A stretch of DNA of 64,000 nucleotides from positions 367,565-431,564 of the forward strand of contig JAFUOD010000007.1 of NCBI GenBank assembly GCA_017472735.1, in the 5' to 3' direction. The position numbers were made by a program, and so were the translations under genes. This document shows, piece by piece, positions 1 through 9,788 of this stretch. The notes beneath the pieces were generated by a model. That model worked only from the letters and a program-made list of their open reading frames with translations. It was not told the origin of the DNA and made no database searches. Source of the DNA: Oscillospiraceae bacterium. Lineage in GTDB: Bacteria > Bacillota > Clostridia > Oscillospirales > Ruminococcaceae. The stretch's first letter is position 1. Every line of letters begins with the position of its first letter.

Positions 1-644
1 GTAATTATGTAATCGGCACTAGCGTTTTTTAAGCACTCATAGGGTCTAAAGCCCCATGCACAGCCAAGGCACTTTATGCCAGCATTGTGCGCTGTAATCA
101 CATCCACGTCAGAATCTCCGACATGAACACATTCGCTTTTTTCAAAGCCAAAACGTTTTATCACTTCAAGTTCGGCTGTAGGGTTGGGCTTTTTGGGTAT
201 CCCCTCTCGTGCGCCGAGGACTACATCAAATAAATCCTCGCCAAAAAGCTTATTGATAATCGCTTTTGTGAATACATCGGGTTTATTGGATAAAACTGCA
301 AGCTTCACTCCCCTGCTTTTCAAATAATGCAAGGCTTCGATGATTCCATCGTATACAAAAGAGGTATCACAAAAATGCTCGGAATAGTGCTTCGTAAAAA
401 TGCTGTGGGCTTTGCTAAGAAGCTCGGGGTTATCCTGCAGATTTGAGGGCAGTGAGCGTTTAATAAGTGAAAGTGTGCCATTGCCGACAAAGCTTGTATA
501 TTCTTTTATTGAATGTGTGGGAAGGCTAAGTGAGCGCATAGCAAAATCGACGCTTGCGGCAAGGTCGCCTATGGTGTTCACAAGCGTGCCGTCAAGGTCG
601 AATATGCAAAGCTTTATATCAGCTGAAGAAAACGTGTTCGACAA
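1..644 (-). CDS. HAD-family phosphatase (phosphoglycolate phosphatase-like), 3' end cut by window edge
   Basis: Likely hydrolyses a small phosphate ester in the cytoplasm. The N-terminal region carries the HAD nucleophile motif FDLDGTL. It is followed by a helical cap, a SNKP motif II region and the C-terminal VHVGDSDVD acid motif, the order seen in Gph/PpaX-type HAD enzymes. The last codons lie left of the window. The best start is a TTG at 642-644 with GGAG (654-657) nine bases upstream; it overlaps the end of mntP by 26 bases, so the two are probably translationally coupled. No ATG fits before the nucleophile motif. The substrate cannot be assigned from sequence; PpaX-like pyrophosphatase is an alternative. 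Confidence 0.8.
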   Translation of the reverse strand, partial: MSNTFSSADIKLCIFDLDGTLVNTIGDLAASVDFAMRSLSLPTHSIKEYTSFVGNGTLSLIKRSLPSNLQDNPELLSKAHSIFTKHYSEHFCDTSFVYDGIIEALHYLKSRGVKLAVLSNKPDVFTKAIINKLFGEDLFDVVLGAREGIPKKPNPTAELEVIKRFGFEKSECVHVGDSDVDVITAHNAGIKCLGCAWGFRPYECLKNASADYII

Positions 645-1191
645 AGATTTTCACTCCGATTGCAATTAAAATTAGACCGCCGACGATCTGTGCTTTATTA
701 TTCAGCATATCGCCGAACTTTTTGCCAATGAAAACGCCGGCCAAGCAAAAAGCAAATGTTGTTACTGTGATAATTGCAGCTGCCGCCATTGCAAGCGACA
801 TAGAGTTCATTACAGCGGCGAAGGAAACACCAACTGCCAAAGCGTCTATACTGGTGGCGACACCTTGAACAAGCAAAGCGCCAACTGTTAAAACGCAAGA
901 GCTGTCACACTCATCCTCTTTCTTGAAAGCATCGACAAGCATTTTACCGCCGATAAAACCAAGAAGAATAAGGGCGATGTAGTGGTCAAACTGTGTGACA
1001 TACTGAGTGAAGGTGCTGCCTAAGAAATAGCCGATGGTGGGCATTAAGCCCTGAAAAACGCCAAAACAAGCAGCGATTCCGAATGCCCATGGCAAATTGA
1101 TATTCTTTTTTGTCATGCCGTTGGTAACTGAAACTGCAAAGGCATCCATTGAAAGGCCAACGGCAAGAATTAAGATTTCGATAATTGACAT
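619..1191 (-). CDS. mntP: Manganese efflux pump MntP
   Basis: Exports Mn(II) across the cytoplasmic membrane. The 190-aa protein has six hydrophobic segments. It carries the two internally repeated Asp motifs of the family, GLSMDAFAVSV (Asp16) near the N-terminus and TSIDALAVGVSF around residue 117, as expected for the duplicated MntP fold. Length is normal. It sits 27 bases after tgt and overlaps the HAD gene, so it is transcribed within that unit. There is no room for the yybP-ykoY manganese riboswitch that often precedes mntP. Confidence 0.9.
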   Translation of the reverse strand: MSIIEILILAVGLSMDAFAVSVTNGMTKKNINLPWAFGIAACFGVFQGLMPTIGYFLGSTFTQYVTQFDHYIALILLGFIGGKMLVDAFKKEDECDSSCVLTVGALLVQGVATSIDALAVGVSFAAVMNSMSLAMAAAAIITVTTFAFCLAGVFIGKKFGDMLNNKAQIVGGLILIAIGVKIFVEHVFFS

Positions 1192-1218
1192 TAACTGATA
1201 CGCCTCGAAAAATAAGAA

Positions 1219-2376
<1,158 letters not shown>

Positions 2377-2727
2377 TCAGAATCCGAGCCAATGTGCAAT
2401 AAGCCAGTCAACACCTTCAACAAGCTTCATTGAAAAAGCAAGATAAAGGCCGATGAGTGCTAAAATTGCAGTAGGCAAGAAAAGCTTCCAGCGTTTCCAC
2501 TTGAACACTTTCCAATATTCGTTGCACTTTGCAAACATAATAAACCAATAGATAGAAAGAGGTCCGACAACGAGTATGTAGAACTGGCAGCAATAGCCCA
2601 GCAAGAACGGAAGCAAAACAAGCAGTAAAACAGTAAAGCGCTTAAGCTCCTTCTCGGGGCGATACGTTGCCTCGTACGGATTGTCGGCGTATTTTGATAG
2701 TGATTGCAAGTCTTTTCTGAGTCCCAT
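2377..2727 (-). CDS. Small multi-pass membrane protein, unknown function
   Basis: No family recognised. The 116-aa product has a charged N-terminal stretch of about 28 residues. Three hydrophobic helices follow, centred near residues 40, 58 and 92, with a basic, Trp-rich loop (KVFKWKRWK) before the last helix. It starts at ATG 2725-2727 behind AAGGAA and ends 21 bases before tgt, so it is co-transcribed with tgt and mntP. This arrangement proves no role in queuosine metabolism. Confidence 0.6.
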   Translation of the reverse strand: MGLRKDLQSLSKYADNPYEATYRPEKELKRFTVLLLVLLPFLLGYCCQFYILVVGPLSIYWFIMFAKCNEYWKVFKWKRWKLFLPTAILALIGLYLAFSMKLVEGVDWLIAHWLGF

Positions 2728-2756
2728 AATAGAATGTTCCTTTCTGTATGTGAGTA

Positions 2757-3020
2757 TTTTATGATAGCGGGGCGGAGACCGACGTGCGCCATTTTAAGCT
2801 GAGCGACAGCGAAGCTTGAAATGGTGTAGTGTCGGGGGGGACCCGCTGAGCGGCAGTTTGAAATATTCCGGTTTTGGAATAAAGCACAAGGCGATGCCAA
2901 GTGAAGAATATTTGTAACGGCGGTGCAGGCAGTGAAGATGTGAGCCAAAGTGAGACCGCCGTTTGGCGACGTCGCCGAAGCGTGTGACCGAAGGTCAGGG
3001 GGCGGAGGCGGTGGAGCCGC
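2757..3020. repeat. GC-rich structured repeat, element A
   Basis: Fills the gap between queA and the small membrane gene, starting right after the queA stop. It contains the 12-bp palindrome GGCGACGTCGCC (2965-2976) and the hairpin TGACC/GGTCA (2985-2997). It also has a core at 2861-2961 with an AAATATTC/GAATATTT stem followed by a CGGCGGT/ACCGCCG stem. The core aligns closely with 28874-28975 in element C, and the flanking motif ACCGCCTCC (minus strand) recurs in elements B and E. No coding signal is supported. Confidence 0.6.
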
Positions 3021-3026
3021 GGACAG

Positions 3027-4073
3027 CTACGGCAGAATAGCCATTGAGTCACCGAAGGAGAAGAAACGGTATTTTTCTTCAACTGCGGTTTTATAAGCGT
3101 TCATAGTGTTTTCATAGCCTGCAAAGGCCGAAACCAGCATAATTAACGTACTCTGTGGCAGATGGAAGTTTGTAATCAAGCCGTCAAGCACCTTAAACTT
3201 ATAGCCTGGATAGATGAAAATATCGGTATTGCCTTCAGCGGCTTCGATTTTGCCTTTGAATGTTGCAACGCTTTCAAGCGTACGGCACGAGGTCGTGCCA
3301 ACAGCAATTACCCTGCCGCCGTTTGCCTTTGTTTGATTGATAATATCTGCGGTTTCCTGTGGAATTTCATAATGCTCGGAGTGCATTTTGTGGTCCAGAA
3401 CATTGTCCTCTTTAACGGGTCGGAAAGTACCAAGACCAACGTGAAGTGTTACGCGCGCAATGTTTACACCCCGGCTCTTTAAATCTTCAAGCTGTTCGGT
3501 TGTAAAATGAAGCCCTGCTGTCGGCGCTGCTGCCGAACCTGTCTCTTTTGAATATACTGTCTGATAGCGTTCTTTATTCTCAAGCTTCTTGGTAATGTAA
3601 GGGGGCAGAGGCATTTGACCGATTTCATCGATGACTGAGTATATCGAACCCTCACAGGAGAACTTGGCAACGCGGTTTCCGTCCTCTAAAACGTCAATAA
3701 TTTCAGCAATAAGCTTGCCCTTGCCAAAGCTGAATTTTGTGCCGACTTTTGCTTTTTTTCCGGGGCGGCACAAAATCTCCCAAACCATGTTTTCGCGCTG
3801 TTCTAACAGCAAGAATTCGATAAAACTGCCGTTATCCACCTTTTCACCGTAAAGACGTGCGGGCAAAACTCGTGAATCGTTTATAACTAAGGTGTCACCT
3901 TTTTTAAGATAATCGCATAGATTATAGAAGCGGTCGTGTGATATTTCGCCTGTGTCTTTATTCATAACAAGCAAGCGGGAAGAATTTCTTGGTTCTAAAG
4001 GAGTTTGGGCAATTAACTCCTCCGGCAGGAAGTAATCGAAATCAGATGTCTTTAAGTTGTGCAAATCAAGCAT
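3027..4073 (-). CDS. queA: S-adenosylmethionine:tRNA ribosyltransferase-isomerase
   Basis: Transfers and isomerises the ribosyl group of SAM onto preQ1-34 of tRNA to give epoxyqueuosine. The 348-aa length is typical. Characteristic stretches are [10 protein letters not shown] near the N-terminus, the [10 protein letters not shown] region, the TAGLHFT motif, [10 protein letters not shown], and a C-terminal SFGDSMAIL, all hallmarks of QueA. The start ATG (4071-4073) has GGAG upstream. It is first in the minus-strand unit leading to tgt and is divergent from the asd operon. Confidence 0.97.
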   Translation of the reverse strand: MLDLHNLKTSDFDYFLPEELIAQTPLEPRNSSRLLVMNKDTGEISHDRFYNLCDYLKKGDTLVINDSRVLPARLYGEKVDNGSFIEFLLLEQRENMVWEILCRPGKKAKVGTKFSFGKGKLIAEIIDVLEDGNRVAKFSCEGSIYSVIDEIGQMPLPPYITKKLENKERYQTVYSKETGSAAAPTAGLHFTTEQLEDLKSRGVNIARVTLHVGLGTFRPVKEDNVLDHKMHSEHYEIPQETADIINQTKANGGRVIAVGTTSCRTLESVATFKGKIEAAEGNTDIFIYPGYKFKVLDGLITNFHLPQSTLIMLVSAFAGYENTMNAYKTAVEEKYRFFSFGDSMAILP

Positions 4074-4136
4074 TAATATGTTAACTCCGTTCTAATTTAG
4101 CTTTAAAAGGTTGAAACAGTTTAGCACATTAAACAG

Positions 4137-4165
4137 TTGACATAATTTTAAAGCAGTGATATTAT
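4137..4165 (+). promoter_or_regulatory. Promoter of the asd-dapA-dapB operon
   Basis: TTGACA (4137-4142) and TATTAT (4160-4165) are separated by exactly 17 bases. Predicted transcription start near 4172 leaves an AT-rich leader of about 140 bases. A 7-bp hairpin TTCAAGC/GCTTGAA (4279-4297) lies just before the GGAGG ribosome site. The leader is too short for a lysine riboswitch and shows no T-box sequence. Confidence 0.75.
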
Positions 4166-4312
4166 TAAATGAGGTACTTAATAAGCTTAATATAGCATTA
4201 AATGCATTATTTTATATTATAGTGCATCTTAAAGGATTTTTCAACCATTTTAAGCAGTTTTAAGTATTAATAATTTTTTCAAGCTTTTGGCTTGAATATT
4301 GGAGGAATAAAT

Positions 4313-5392
4313 ATGAAGACATATAACGTTGGTATTATCGGCGCTACCGGCATGGTTGGTCAAAGATTTATTTTGCTTCTTGCAAACCACCCCTGGTTTA
4401 ATGTTAAGGTTCTGGCAGCTTCTCCCCGTTCGGCAGGCAAGCCTTATAAAGAGGCCGTAGGTGCTAAGTGGGTAATGACCTCCCCAATCCCGACAAACAT
4501 TGAAAACATTGTTGTTATGGACGCAACCGCAGATATGGAAGAGATTGCAAAGAGCGTTGACTTTGTATTCTGTGCAGTTGATATGAAGAAGGACGAGATT
4601 AAGGCACTTGAAGAAGCTTATGCTAAGTTTGAATGTCCTGTTGTTTCCAACAACTCGGCTCACAGATTTACTGCTGACGTGCCTATGGTAGTCCCCGAAA
4701 TCAACCCCGAACACATTGAGGTTATCAAATATCAGAGAGAACGACTTGGCACAAAGCGCGGATTTATTGCTGTTAAGTCTAACTGCTCCATTCAGAGCTA
4801 CGTTCCTGCACTTCACCCTTTAAAGAAGTATGGAATTAAGAACGTTTTGGCTTGTACATATCAGGCAATTTCGGGTGCCGGCAAGACCTTTGAAACATGG
4901 CCCGAAATGGTTGACAACCTTATCCCCTTTATCGGCGGCGAAGAAGAAAAGTCTGAAAAAGAACCTTTGAAGGTTTGGGGCGAGGTTAAGAACGGTGTTA
5001 TTGAAACCGCTTCTTCACCTGCAATTACAACACAGTGCTTAAGAGTGCCTGTTTCGGACGGACACACTGCCGCTGTATTTGTAAGCTTTGAAAACAAGCC
5101 TTCAAAGGAAGATATTTTGACAGCTTGGAAGGAGTTCGCAGGCGTTCCTCAGGAATTGGAGCTGCCCTCGGCACCCAAGCAGTTCTTGAACTATTTTGAA
5201 GAAGACAACCGCCCTCAGGCAAAGCTTGACAGAAACTTAGAAGGCGGCATGGCTGTATCTATCGGCAGATTAAGAGAAGATACACAATATGACTATAAGT
5301 TTGTATGTCTTTCTCACAACACCTTAAGAGGTGCTGCAGGCGGTGCTGTATTGCTTGCAGAGCTTTTGGCAGCAAAGGGATATTTTGACTAA
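4313..5392 (+). CDS. asd: Aspartate-semialdehyde dehydrogenase
   Basis: Reduces aspartyl phosphate to aspartate semialdehyde, the branch point to lysine/diaminopimelate, threonine and methionine. The 359-aa product has the NADP-binding motif GATGMVGQRF at the N-terminus, catalytic Cys in SNCSIQSYV, and the SGAGKTF loop. The sequence resembles the archaeal/fungal-type branch of Asd more than the classical enterobacterial one. Start chosen at ATG 4313 because GGAGG (4301-4305) is well placed for it; an upstream in-frame ATG at 4292 lacks a ribosome site. First gene of asd-dapA-dapB. Confidence 0.95.
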   Translation: MKTYNVGIIGATGMVGQRFILLLANHPWFNVKVLAASPRSAGKPYKEAVGAKWVMTSPIPTNIENIVVMDATADMEEIAKSVDFVFCAVDMKKDEIKALEEAYAKFECPVVSNNSAHRFTADVPMVVPEINPEHIEVIKYQRERLGTKRGFIAVKSNCSIQSYVPALHPLKKYGIKNVLACTYQAISGAGKTFETWPEMVDNLIPFIGGEEEKSEKEPLKVWGEVKNGVIETASSPAITTQCLRVPVSDGHTAAVFVSFENKPSKEDILTAWKEFAGVPQELELPSAPKQFLNYFEEDNRPQAKLDRNLEGGMAVSIGRLREDTQYDYKFVCLSHNTLRGAAGGAVLLAELLAAKGYFD

Positions 5393-5446
5393 CTAACCAA
5401 ACACAACCGAATAAACAATTTTATGCAGGAAAGGAAGATGTCTTGT

Positions 5447-6337
5447 ATGAAAAAGCTTATTTTTGAAGGCGCGGCAGTTGCAATTGTTACCCCATTTAAC
5501 TCCGATGGTTCGCTTAACTTGGAAAAGTACGGCGAGCTTATTGACTATCAGATCGATAACGGCACCGACTGCATTGTGGCAGTTGGCACCACAGGCGAAA
5601 ACGCTACACTTTCGGGCGATGAACACAGAGCCTTGATGAGATATTGCGTTGAGCGTGTTAACGGACGTGTGCCTGTTATCTGCTCTACAGGCTCGAACGA
5701 CACAGCATATGGCTGTGAAACGACGAAAGCCGCTGAAGAAGTTGGAGCTGACGGACTTTTGTTGGTAACTCCTTATTACAACAAGACCTCGCAAAAAGGG
5801 CTTATTAAGCACTATGAAAAGCTTTTGAGTGACGTTTCCATTCCTGCTATTGTTTATAATGTTCCCTCTCGCACAGGAATGAACATTGCGATCGACACAT
5901 ATAAGGAGCTTGCGAAGAACCCTCAGATTGTTGGAGTTAAAGAGGCAAGCGGAAACATTTCGCAGGTGGCAAAGATAATTTATGAATGCGGCGATGATAT
6001 GCCTGTTTATTCGGGCAACGATGACCAGATAGTGCCGCTTATGTCACTTGGCGGCAAGGGTGTTATATCGGTTATGTCGAATATCCTCCCCTTTGAAACG
6101 CATATGATTTGCAAGCACTGCTTGAATGAGGATTATAAATCGGCAAGAGAGCTTGCTAATAAGTATTTGGACATTGCTAATAAGCTGTTTTTGGATGTGA
6201 ATCCTGTTCCGGTTAAGGCTGCAATGAACCTGATGGGATTTGATGTTGGCGGATGCAGACTGCCCTTGGGCGAGCTTTCGCCTTATGATGAAAAGGTGTT
6301 AAAAGATGCGCTTTGCAGCATTGGATTGATTAAGTAA
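5447..6337 (+). CDS. dapA: 4-hydroxy-tetrahydrodipicolinate synthase
   Basis: Condenses pyruvate with aspartate semialdehyde in lysine/DAP synthesis. The 296-aa TIM-barrel protein shows GTTGENATLS, the YNVPSRTG motif with the catalytic Tyr, and the Schiff-base Lys in GVKEASG. Start ATG 5447 is preferred because AGGAAAGGAAG (5427-5437) lies nine bases upstream; in-frame ATGs at 5423 and 5438 fall in or before that site. It follows asd by 54 bases and supplies dapB. Confidence 0.96.
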   Translation: MKKLIFEGAAVAIVTPFNSDGSLNLEKYGELIDYQIDNGTDCIVAVGTTGENATLSGDEHRALMRYCVERVNGRVPVICSTGSNDTAYGCETTKAAEEVGADGLLLVTPYYNKTSQKGLIKHYEKLLSDVSIPAIVYNVPSRTGMNIAIDTYKELAKNPQIVGVKEASGNISQVAKIIYECGDDMPVYSGNDDQIVPLMSLGGKGVISVMSNILPFETHMICKHCLNEDYKSARELANKYLDIANKLFLDVNPVPVKAAMNLMGFDVGGCRLPLGELSPYDEKVLKDALCSIGLIK

Positions 6338-6377
6338 TTTTTTTCGGAAGTATAAAGTAATGAAAGAGGCGAAAAGC

Positions 6378-7127
6378 ATGATTAAAGTTGTAATCAGCGG
6401 ATGCTTGGGAAAGATGGGCAGAGTTGTTAAAGAGGTTATAGCTACACGAAACGACTGTGAAGTTGTTGCAGGAATTGACGTTGCCGCTGTTAAGGACTAT
6501 GACTTTACAGTGTATAACAAGCCTTCGGAGCTTAGCGAAAAGCCCGATGTTATTGTTGACTTCTCTCACCCATCGGCACTTGATGATTTGCTTGAATATG
6601 CTTTAACAAATGGCTGTGCTTTGGTGCTTGCATCAACAGGATATAGTTCTGAGCAGGTGGCAAAAATTAATTCAAGCTCTAAGCAGATACCGATATTCTT
6701 TACTGCTAATATGTCGCTTGGCATTAACCTTTTGTGCGAGCTTGCTAAGAAGGCGGCATCGGTTTTGGGCGGACAGTATGATATTGAGATTATTGAGAGG
6801 CATCACAACCTTAAGCTTGATGCTCCCAGCGGCACAGCGCTAATGCTGGCTGATGCTATTAACGAATCGTGCGATAACGCTTATAACTATGTTTACGACC
6901 GCCACAGCGTAAGGCAAAAACGCGACAAGGCTGAGATCGGTATTCACTCGGTAAGAGGCGGAACGATTGTTGGCGACCATGACATTATCTTTGCGGGACG
7001 TGACGAGGTTATTACGCTTTCGCACAGTGCGGCCTCGAAAGAGGTATTTGCTGTTGGTGCCGTAAATGCGGCTGTGTTTATGGCAGATAAGCCTGCAGGG
7101 CTTTACTCAATGGCGGATATGATTTAA
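6378..7127 (+). CDS. dapB: 4-hydroxy-tetrahydrodipicolinate reductase
   Basis: Reduces the DapA product with NAD(P)H toward diaminopimelate. The 249-aa protein starts with the Rossmann motif GCLGKMGR. It has the family active-site stretch IIERHHNLKLDAPSGTA with catalytic His and Lys, and a C-terminal SREVFAVGA-like segment (SKEVFAVGAV). ATG 6378 has GAGG nine bases upstream. Last gene of the operon, with a bidirectional terminator 12 bases after the stop. Confidence 0.96.
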   Translation: MIKVVISGCLGKMGRVVKEVIATRNDCEVVAGIDVAAVKDYDFTVYNKPSELSEKPDVIVDFSHPSALDDLLEYALTNGCALVLASTGYSSEQVAKINSSSKQIPIFFTANMSLGINLLCELAKKAASVLGGQYDIEIIERHHNLKLDAPSGTALMLADAINESCDNAYNYVYDRHSVRQKRDKAEIGIHSVRGGTIVGDHDIIFAGRDEVITLSHSAASKEVFAVGAVNAAVFMADKPAGLYSMADMI

Positions 7128-7138
7128 TCGCATGTAGA

Positions 7139-7169
7139 AAAAAGCTCCCCTGTTTTGGGGGAGCTTTTT
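7139..7169. terminator. Bidirectional terminator between dapB and the first surface-protein gene
   Basis: Stem AAAGCTCCCC / GGGGGAGCTTT with loop TGTTTT, flanked by A-runs on the left and T-runs on the right. It can end both dapB transcription (plus) and the converging minus-strand gene at 7194-7871. Confidence 0.9.
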
Positions 7170-7193
7170 ATGTATGTTCTCTATTTAGAAAAT

Positions 7194-7871
7194 TTATCTC
7201 TTCTTTGAAAGAACAGCAGCAGCCAATGCAACAACAGCAGGAATTACTGCGAATGCCAAGCCGGTATCAGCGGGAGCTTCGTCATCAACAGGAGCTTCGG
7301 TAGCATCATCTGCAGGAGCATCTTCGGTTGTATCAGCAGGAGCTTCATCAGCAGGTGCTTCATCAGCAGGTGCTTCATCAGCAGCAGGAGCTTCAGCTTC
7401 GCCGCCCTTGATTTCAATAACAACTTCAATGTCGTTAATTATTTCCATGCCCAAGGTCTTGAAGTAGGAAGTAGCCCAGATGTTGTAGTAGCATACGTCG
7501 AATACACCGTTTTCGTTGAGCGTGGTGGGATAACCTTCGTCGAGAGCGATTTCTTCACCATTGATCTTTAAGGACTTGGTGATAATTTCGATATCCGAAG
7601 GAAGGTTAGAAACAGTAGCCTCCTGAGCTTCAACAGCAACATCCTTGATGTAAAGAACTGTCATGTTGAAAGCATCACGGTTAACATCTGTAAGAGTAAA
7701 GGTGTATTCACCGGGGCCATCAATAGTAACTGCTTCACTTGCTACTGTAACCCAGTTAACATCGTTGCCGAAGTGAAGAGCGACATCAGCAGAGCCGCTG
7801 AAAGCAGATGCTGAAACAGCTAAAGCAAGTGTCATTGTTAATGCGAGAACAAAAGTTAAAATTTTCTTCAT
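7194..7871 (-). CDS. Secreted, wall- or membrane-anchored surface protein 1
   Basis: Not assigned to a named family. The 225-aa product has a signal peptide (residues 1-23, ending ASA), a roughly 130-residue domain rich in beta-branched residues, and an acidic Pro/Ala linker of repeated APADE units from about residue 155. It ends with the motif PADTG, a hydrophobic helix and KKR. This tail resembles a sortase sorting signal with a non-standard motif, or a plain membrane anchor. The same tail occurs in the next three genes. The domain might bind carbohydrate, judging from adjacent xylanases, but that is inference. ATG 7869-7871 is preceded by GGAGG. Confidence 0.75.
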   Translation of the reverse strand: MKKILTFVLALTMTLALAVSASAFSGSADVALHFGNDVNWVTVASEAVTIDGPGEYTFTLTDVNRDAFNMTVLYIKDVAVEAQEATVSNLPSDIEIITKSLKINGEEIALDEGYPTTLNENGVFDVCYYNIWATSYFKTLGMEIINDIEVVIEIKGGEAEAPAADEAPADEAPADEAPADTTEDAPADDATEAPVDDEAPADTGLAFAVIPAVVALAAAVLSKKR

Positions 7872-7891
7872 AAGTACTTTCCTCCATTAAA

Positions 7892-7943
7892 TTATAGGCA
7901 ATTTGCCTATAAATATTTTATAATATACCAGATAAAATGTCAA
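7892..7943 (-). promoter_or_regulatory. Promoter and +1 inverted repeat of surface protein 1
   Basis: On the minus strand TTGACA (7938-7943), 17-base spacer, TAAAAT (7915-7920). A 9-bp inverted repeat, TTATAGGCA / TGCCTATAA (7892-7912), starts at the predicted transcription start. The layout is shared with the three neighbouring paralogue genes. Confidence 0.75.
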
Positions 7944-8003
7944 TATAATTAGTAATAACATGTTGCGAAAAAATTACACTATTTTGCGTTTAGGGGAGTA
8001 TAG

Positions 8004-8031
8004 AAAAAAGCCTCCCTTTTAAGGGAGGCTT
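8004..8031 (-). terminator. Terminator of surface protein 2
   Basis: Perfect 11-bp stem AAGCCTCCCTT / AAGGGAGGCTT (8008-8018, 8021-8031) followed on the minus strand by a run of T. It ends the gene at 8050-8688 before the next promoter. Confidence 0.9.
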
Positions 8032-8049
8032 AATTTGATTAAGAAAGAA

Positions 8050-8688
8050 TTATCTCTTCTTAGAAACAACAACTGCAGCCAAAGCAACAACAGCAGGAAC
8101 TACTGCGAATGCCAAGCCGGTAGCAGGAGCTTCGGTCTCTTCTTCAACAGGAGCTTCTTCGGTGGTGTCTTCTTCAACAGGAGCTTCTTCGGTAGTCTCT
8201 TCTTCTACGGGAGCTTCTTCAACAGGAGCTTCTTCAGCAGCTTCGGTGATCTTGTCGGAAGTGATTTCTACAACTTCAACAGTGATGTTGGACAAAGGAG
8301 TCTGCCAGTCGGGACCCTTGAGGATGAGAACGGTAGGAGCAGCAGTTCCGCCGAAAGCACCGGAAGTATCGAGAGTTACATCAACAGTAACATCGAAAGC
8401 ACCGTCAACTACGTCGATCATGGTAACATCTGTTACACGACCAACGTCAACAGCATCAGTAAGGTAGATACGAACAGTAGTGTTGTCTGCAGTACCCTTG
8501 ATGTGAACGGTAACAACGTCGCCATTTTCGAAAGCAACGCCTTCGGGCAAGTTGAACATGATGTTAGAAACTTCAGCCTGAGTTTCCTTAGCAGCATCAG
8601 TGATGATGGATGCAGTTGCAGCGAAAGCAGTTACGGACATTGCCATAACGAGCATTGCAGCAACTAAAAGTGCGAATAACTTTTTCAT
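8050..8688 (-). CDS. Secreted, anchored surface protein 2
   Basis: The 212-aa product has a signal peptide ending in VTAFA and a domain of about 120 residues. The segment around GPDWQTPLSNITVEVVEIT looks like the closing strands of a beta-sandwich. An acidic linker of repeated EEAPVEE units and the anchor EAPATG-hydrophobic-KKR follow. Here the terminal motif reads PATG rather than PADTG. Start ATG at 8686-8688 is chosen because AGGAGG lies just upstream and the signal peptide begins there; an in-frame reading to 8763 would run through the promoter. Function is unknown; a glycan-binding role is conceivable. Confidence 0.75.
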   Translation of the reverse strand: MKKLFALLVAAMLVMAMSVTAFAATASIITDAAKETQAEVSNIMFNLPEGVAFENGDVVTVHIKGTADNTTVRIYLTDAVDVGRVTDVTMIDVVDGAFDVTVDVTLDTSGAFGGTAAPTVLILKGPDWQTPLSNITVEVVEITSDKITEAAEEAPVEEAPVEEETTEEAPVEEDTTEEAPVEEETEAPATGLAFAVVPAVVALAAVVVSKKR

Positions 8689-8716
8689 AGATATTATCCT
8701 CCTGGAATAAAATATA

Positions 8717-8763
8717 GTGGTAATAACCACGTTTATTATACAACATGCATGATATTTTGTCAA
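8717..8763 (-). promoter_or_regulatory. Promoter and +1 inverted repeat of surface protein 2
   Basis: Minus strand TTGACA (8758-8763), 17 bases, TATAAT (8735-8740): a full sigma-A consensus. The inverted repeat GTGGT / ACCAC (8717-8730) sits at the predicted +1. Confidence 0.85.
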
Positions 8764-8896
8764 TATTCACATTACACATTGAAAAATTATGAGATAAAAC
8801 GCAACATTTATATACCAAAAAATGATTTTGCGCAATATTATTTCAGTAGGGATTTATTTTATGCTACTTTTGCAAGGCTATTTTGCATATAATTAC

Positions 8897-8926
8897 AAAA
8901 AAGCCTCCCCTTTACAGGAGAGGCTT
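8897..8926 (-). terminator. Terminator of surface protein 3
   Basis: Stem AAGCCTCCCC / GGAGAGGCTT (one mismatch) with a six-base loop, followed by a T-run on the minus strand. Confidence 0.85.
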
Positions 8927-8948
8927 AATTTTGTTTTAAGTAAAAGAA

Positions 8949-9716
8949 TTATCTCTTCTTAGAAAGAACAACTGCAGCCAATGCAACAACAGCAGGAACT
9001 ACTGCGAGTGCCAAGCCTGTGTCAGCAGGAGCTTCGTCAGCGGTGTCATCAGCAGGAGCTTCGTCAGCAGTATCTTCTACAGGAGCTTCCTCAGCGGTGT
9101 CTTCTTCTGTAGTGTCTTCTTCAACGGGTGCTTCTTCAGCAGCAGGGCCTTCACCGTTGTATTCAAGGTAAGTAACTGTAACAGTCATAGAAGTGATATT
9201 TTCAAACCAATCAATATACTGTTCAGCTGCAACAAGACCGATATCGGAAGGGCTGATGGTATAGTCTTCACTTGCGCCGCCTACAACAGAATCATCAGTT
9301 GTCCAATCAGGTCTTACAGAGTCGTGAGTAACTTCGTAAACGCCTGCAACGGGAATTACGAGATCATCGTAACCGGTGGACTTGATAACAGCGTCGGAAA
9401 GCTCATACTTTACAACAGAGTGTTCACCGTTAGCGGTAATGGTCTGGTCAAGAACCTGAAGACCCATGTTGATGCTTGCAGAGGTATCAAGAGTTATCCA
9501 AGCAGAAACATCAGTATAGTCAATAGTGACTGTTTCGCCGAGTGCAACAGAGATCTGGGAGCCATCATTAGCAGCCTTCCACGACCATGTAGCAGTGTCC
9601 TGAGCCCAGAACTGGATGAAAAGGGTCTTGTTGTCAAGATCCAAAGCGCTTACAGAAGTAAGCATTAAGCTAAGAGCCAAAACGATTGCCAAAGAAATTG
9701 ATAAAAGCTTTTTCAT
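8949..9716 (-). CDS. Secreted, anchored Trp-rich surface protein 3
   Basis: The 255-aa product has a signal peptide ending near VSALD. A Trp-rich domain follows (FIQFWAQDTATWSW, WITLDTS, PDWTTDD), then a linker of EEAPVEEDT and DEAPADD repeats, then PADTG-hydrophobic-KKR. Its mature domain is clearly paralogous to surface protein 4 (shared WAQ.T..W, VALGETxTI, GYDD, AGVYE and TYLEYNGEGPA). Exposed aromatics and the adjacent GH10 enzymes suggest a xylan-binding module, which is inference. Start ATG 9714-9716 has GGAGG upstream; a longer reading to 9788 crosses the promoter. Confidence 0.78.
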   Translation of the reverse strand: MKKLLSISLAIVLALSLMLTSVSALDLDNKTLFIQFWAQDTATWSWKAANDGSQISVALGETVTIDYTDVSAWITLDTSASINMGLQVLDQTITANGEHSVVKYELSDAVIKSTGYDDLVIPVAGVYEVTHDSVRPDWTTDDSVVGGASEDYTISPSDIGLVAAEQYIDWFENITSMTVTVTYLEYNGEGPAAEEAPVEEDTTEEDTAEEAPVEDTADEAPADDTADEAPADTGLALAVVPAVVALAAVVLSKKR

Positions 9717-9741
9717 TAAATTTTTCCTCCATATAAAATAG

Positions 9742-9788
9742 TGGTTAAAAACCATATATATTATAACTTTTAAGCATATGATTGTCAA
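9742..9788 (-). promoter_or_regulatory. Promoter and +1 inverted repeat of surface protein 3
   Basis: Minus strand TTGACA (9783-9788), 17 bases, TATAAT (9760-9765). The inverted repeat TGGTT / AACCA (9742-9754) lies at the predicted +1. Confidence 0.85.

Noticed and set aside
1192-1218. yybP-ykoY manganese riboswitch before mntP
   Set aside because: Only 27 bases separate tgt and mntP.
2759-3082. Basic 107-codon minus-strand frame overlapping the end of queA
   Set aside because: Arg/Ser/Pro-rich translation of the GC-rich element A, without RBS or homology; queA ends with its normal C-terminus.
4172-4312. Lysine riboswitch or T-box in the asd leader
   Set aside because: The leader is about 140 bases, AT-rich, and lacks the conserved lysine-riboswitch core and the T-box sequence; only one short hairpin is clear.
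7260-7400. Repetitive DNA as a CRISPR or microsatellite element
   Set aside because: The repeats are in frame and encode the acidic Pro/Ala linkers of the surface proteins; similar tracts occur in all four genes.
8035-8667. Long plus-strand open frame of 210 codons opposite surface protein 2
   Set aside because: It is a low-complexity shadow of the minus-strand gene, which has signal peptide, RBS, promoter and terminator.
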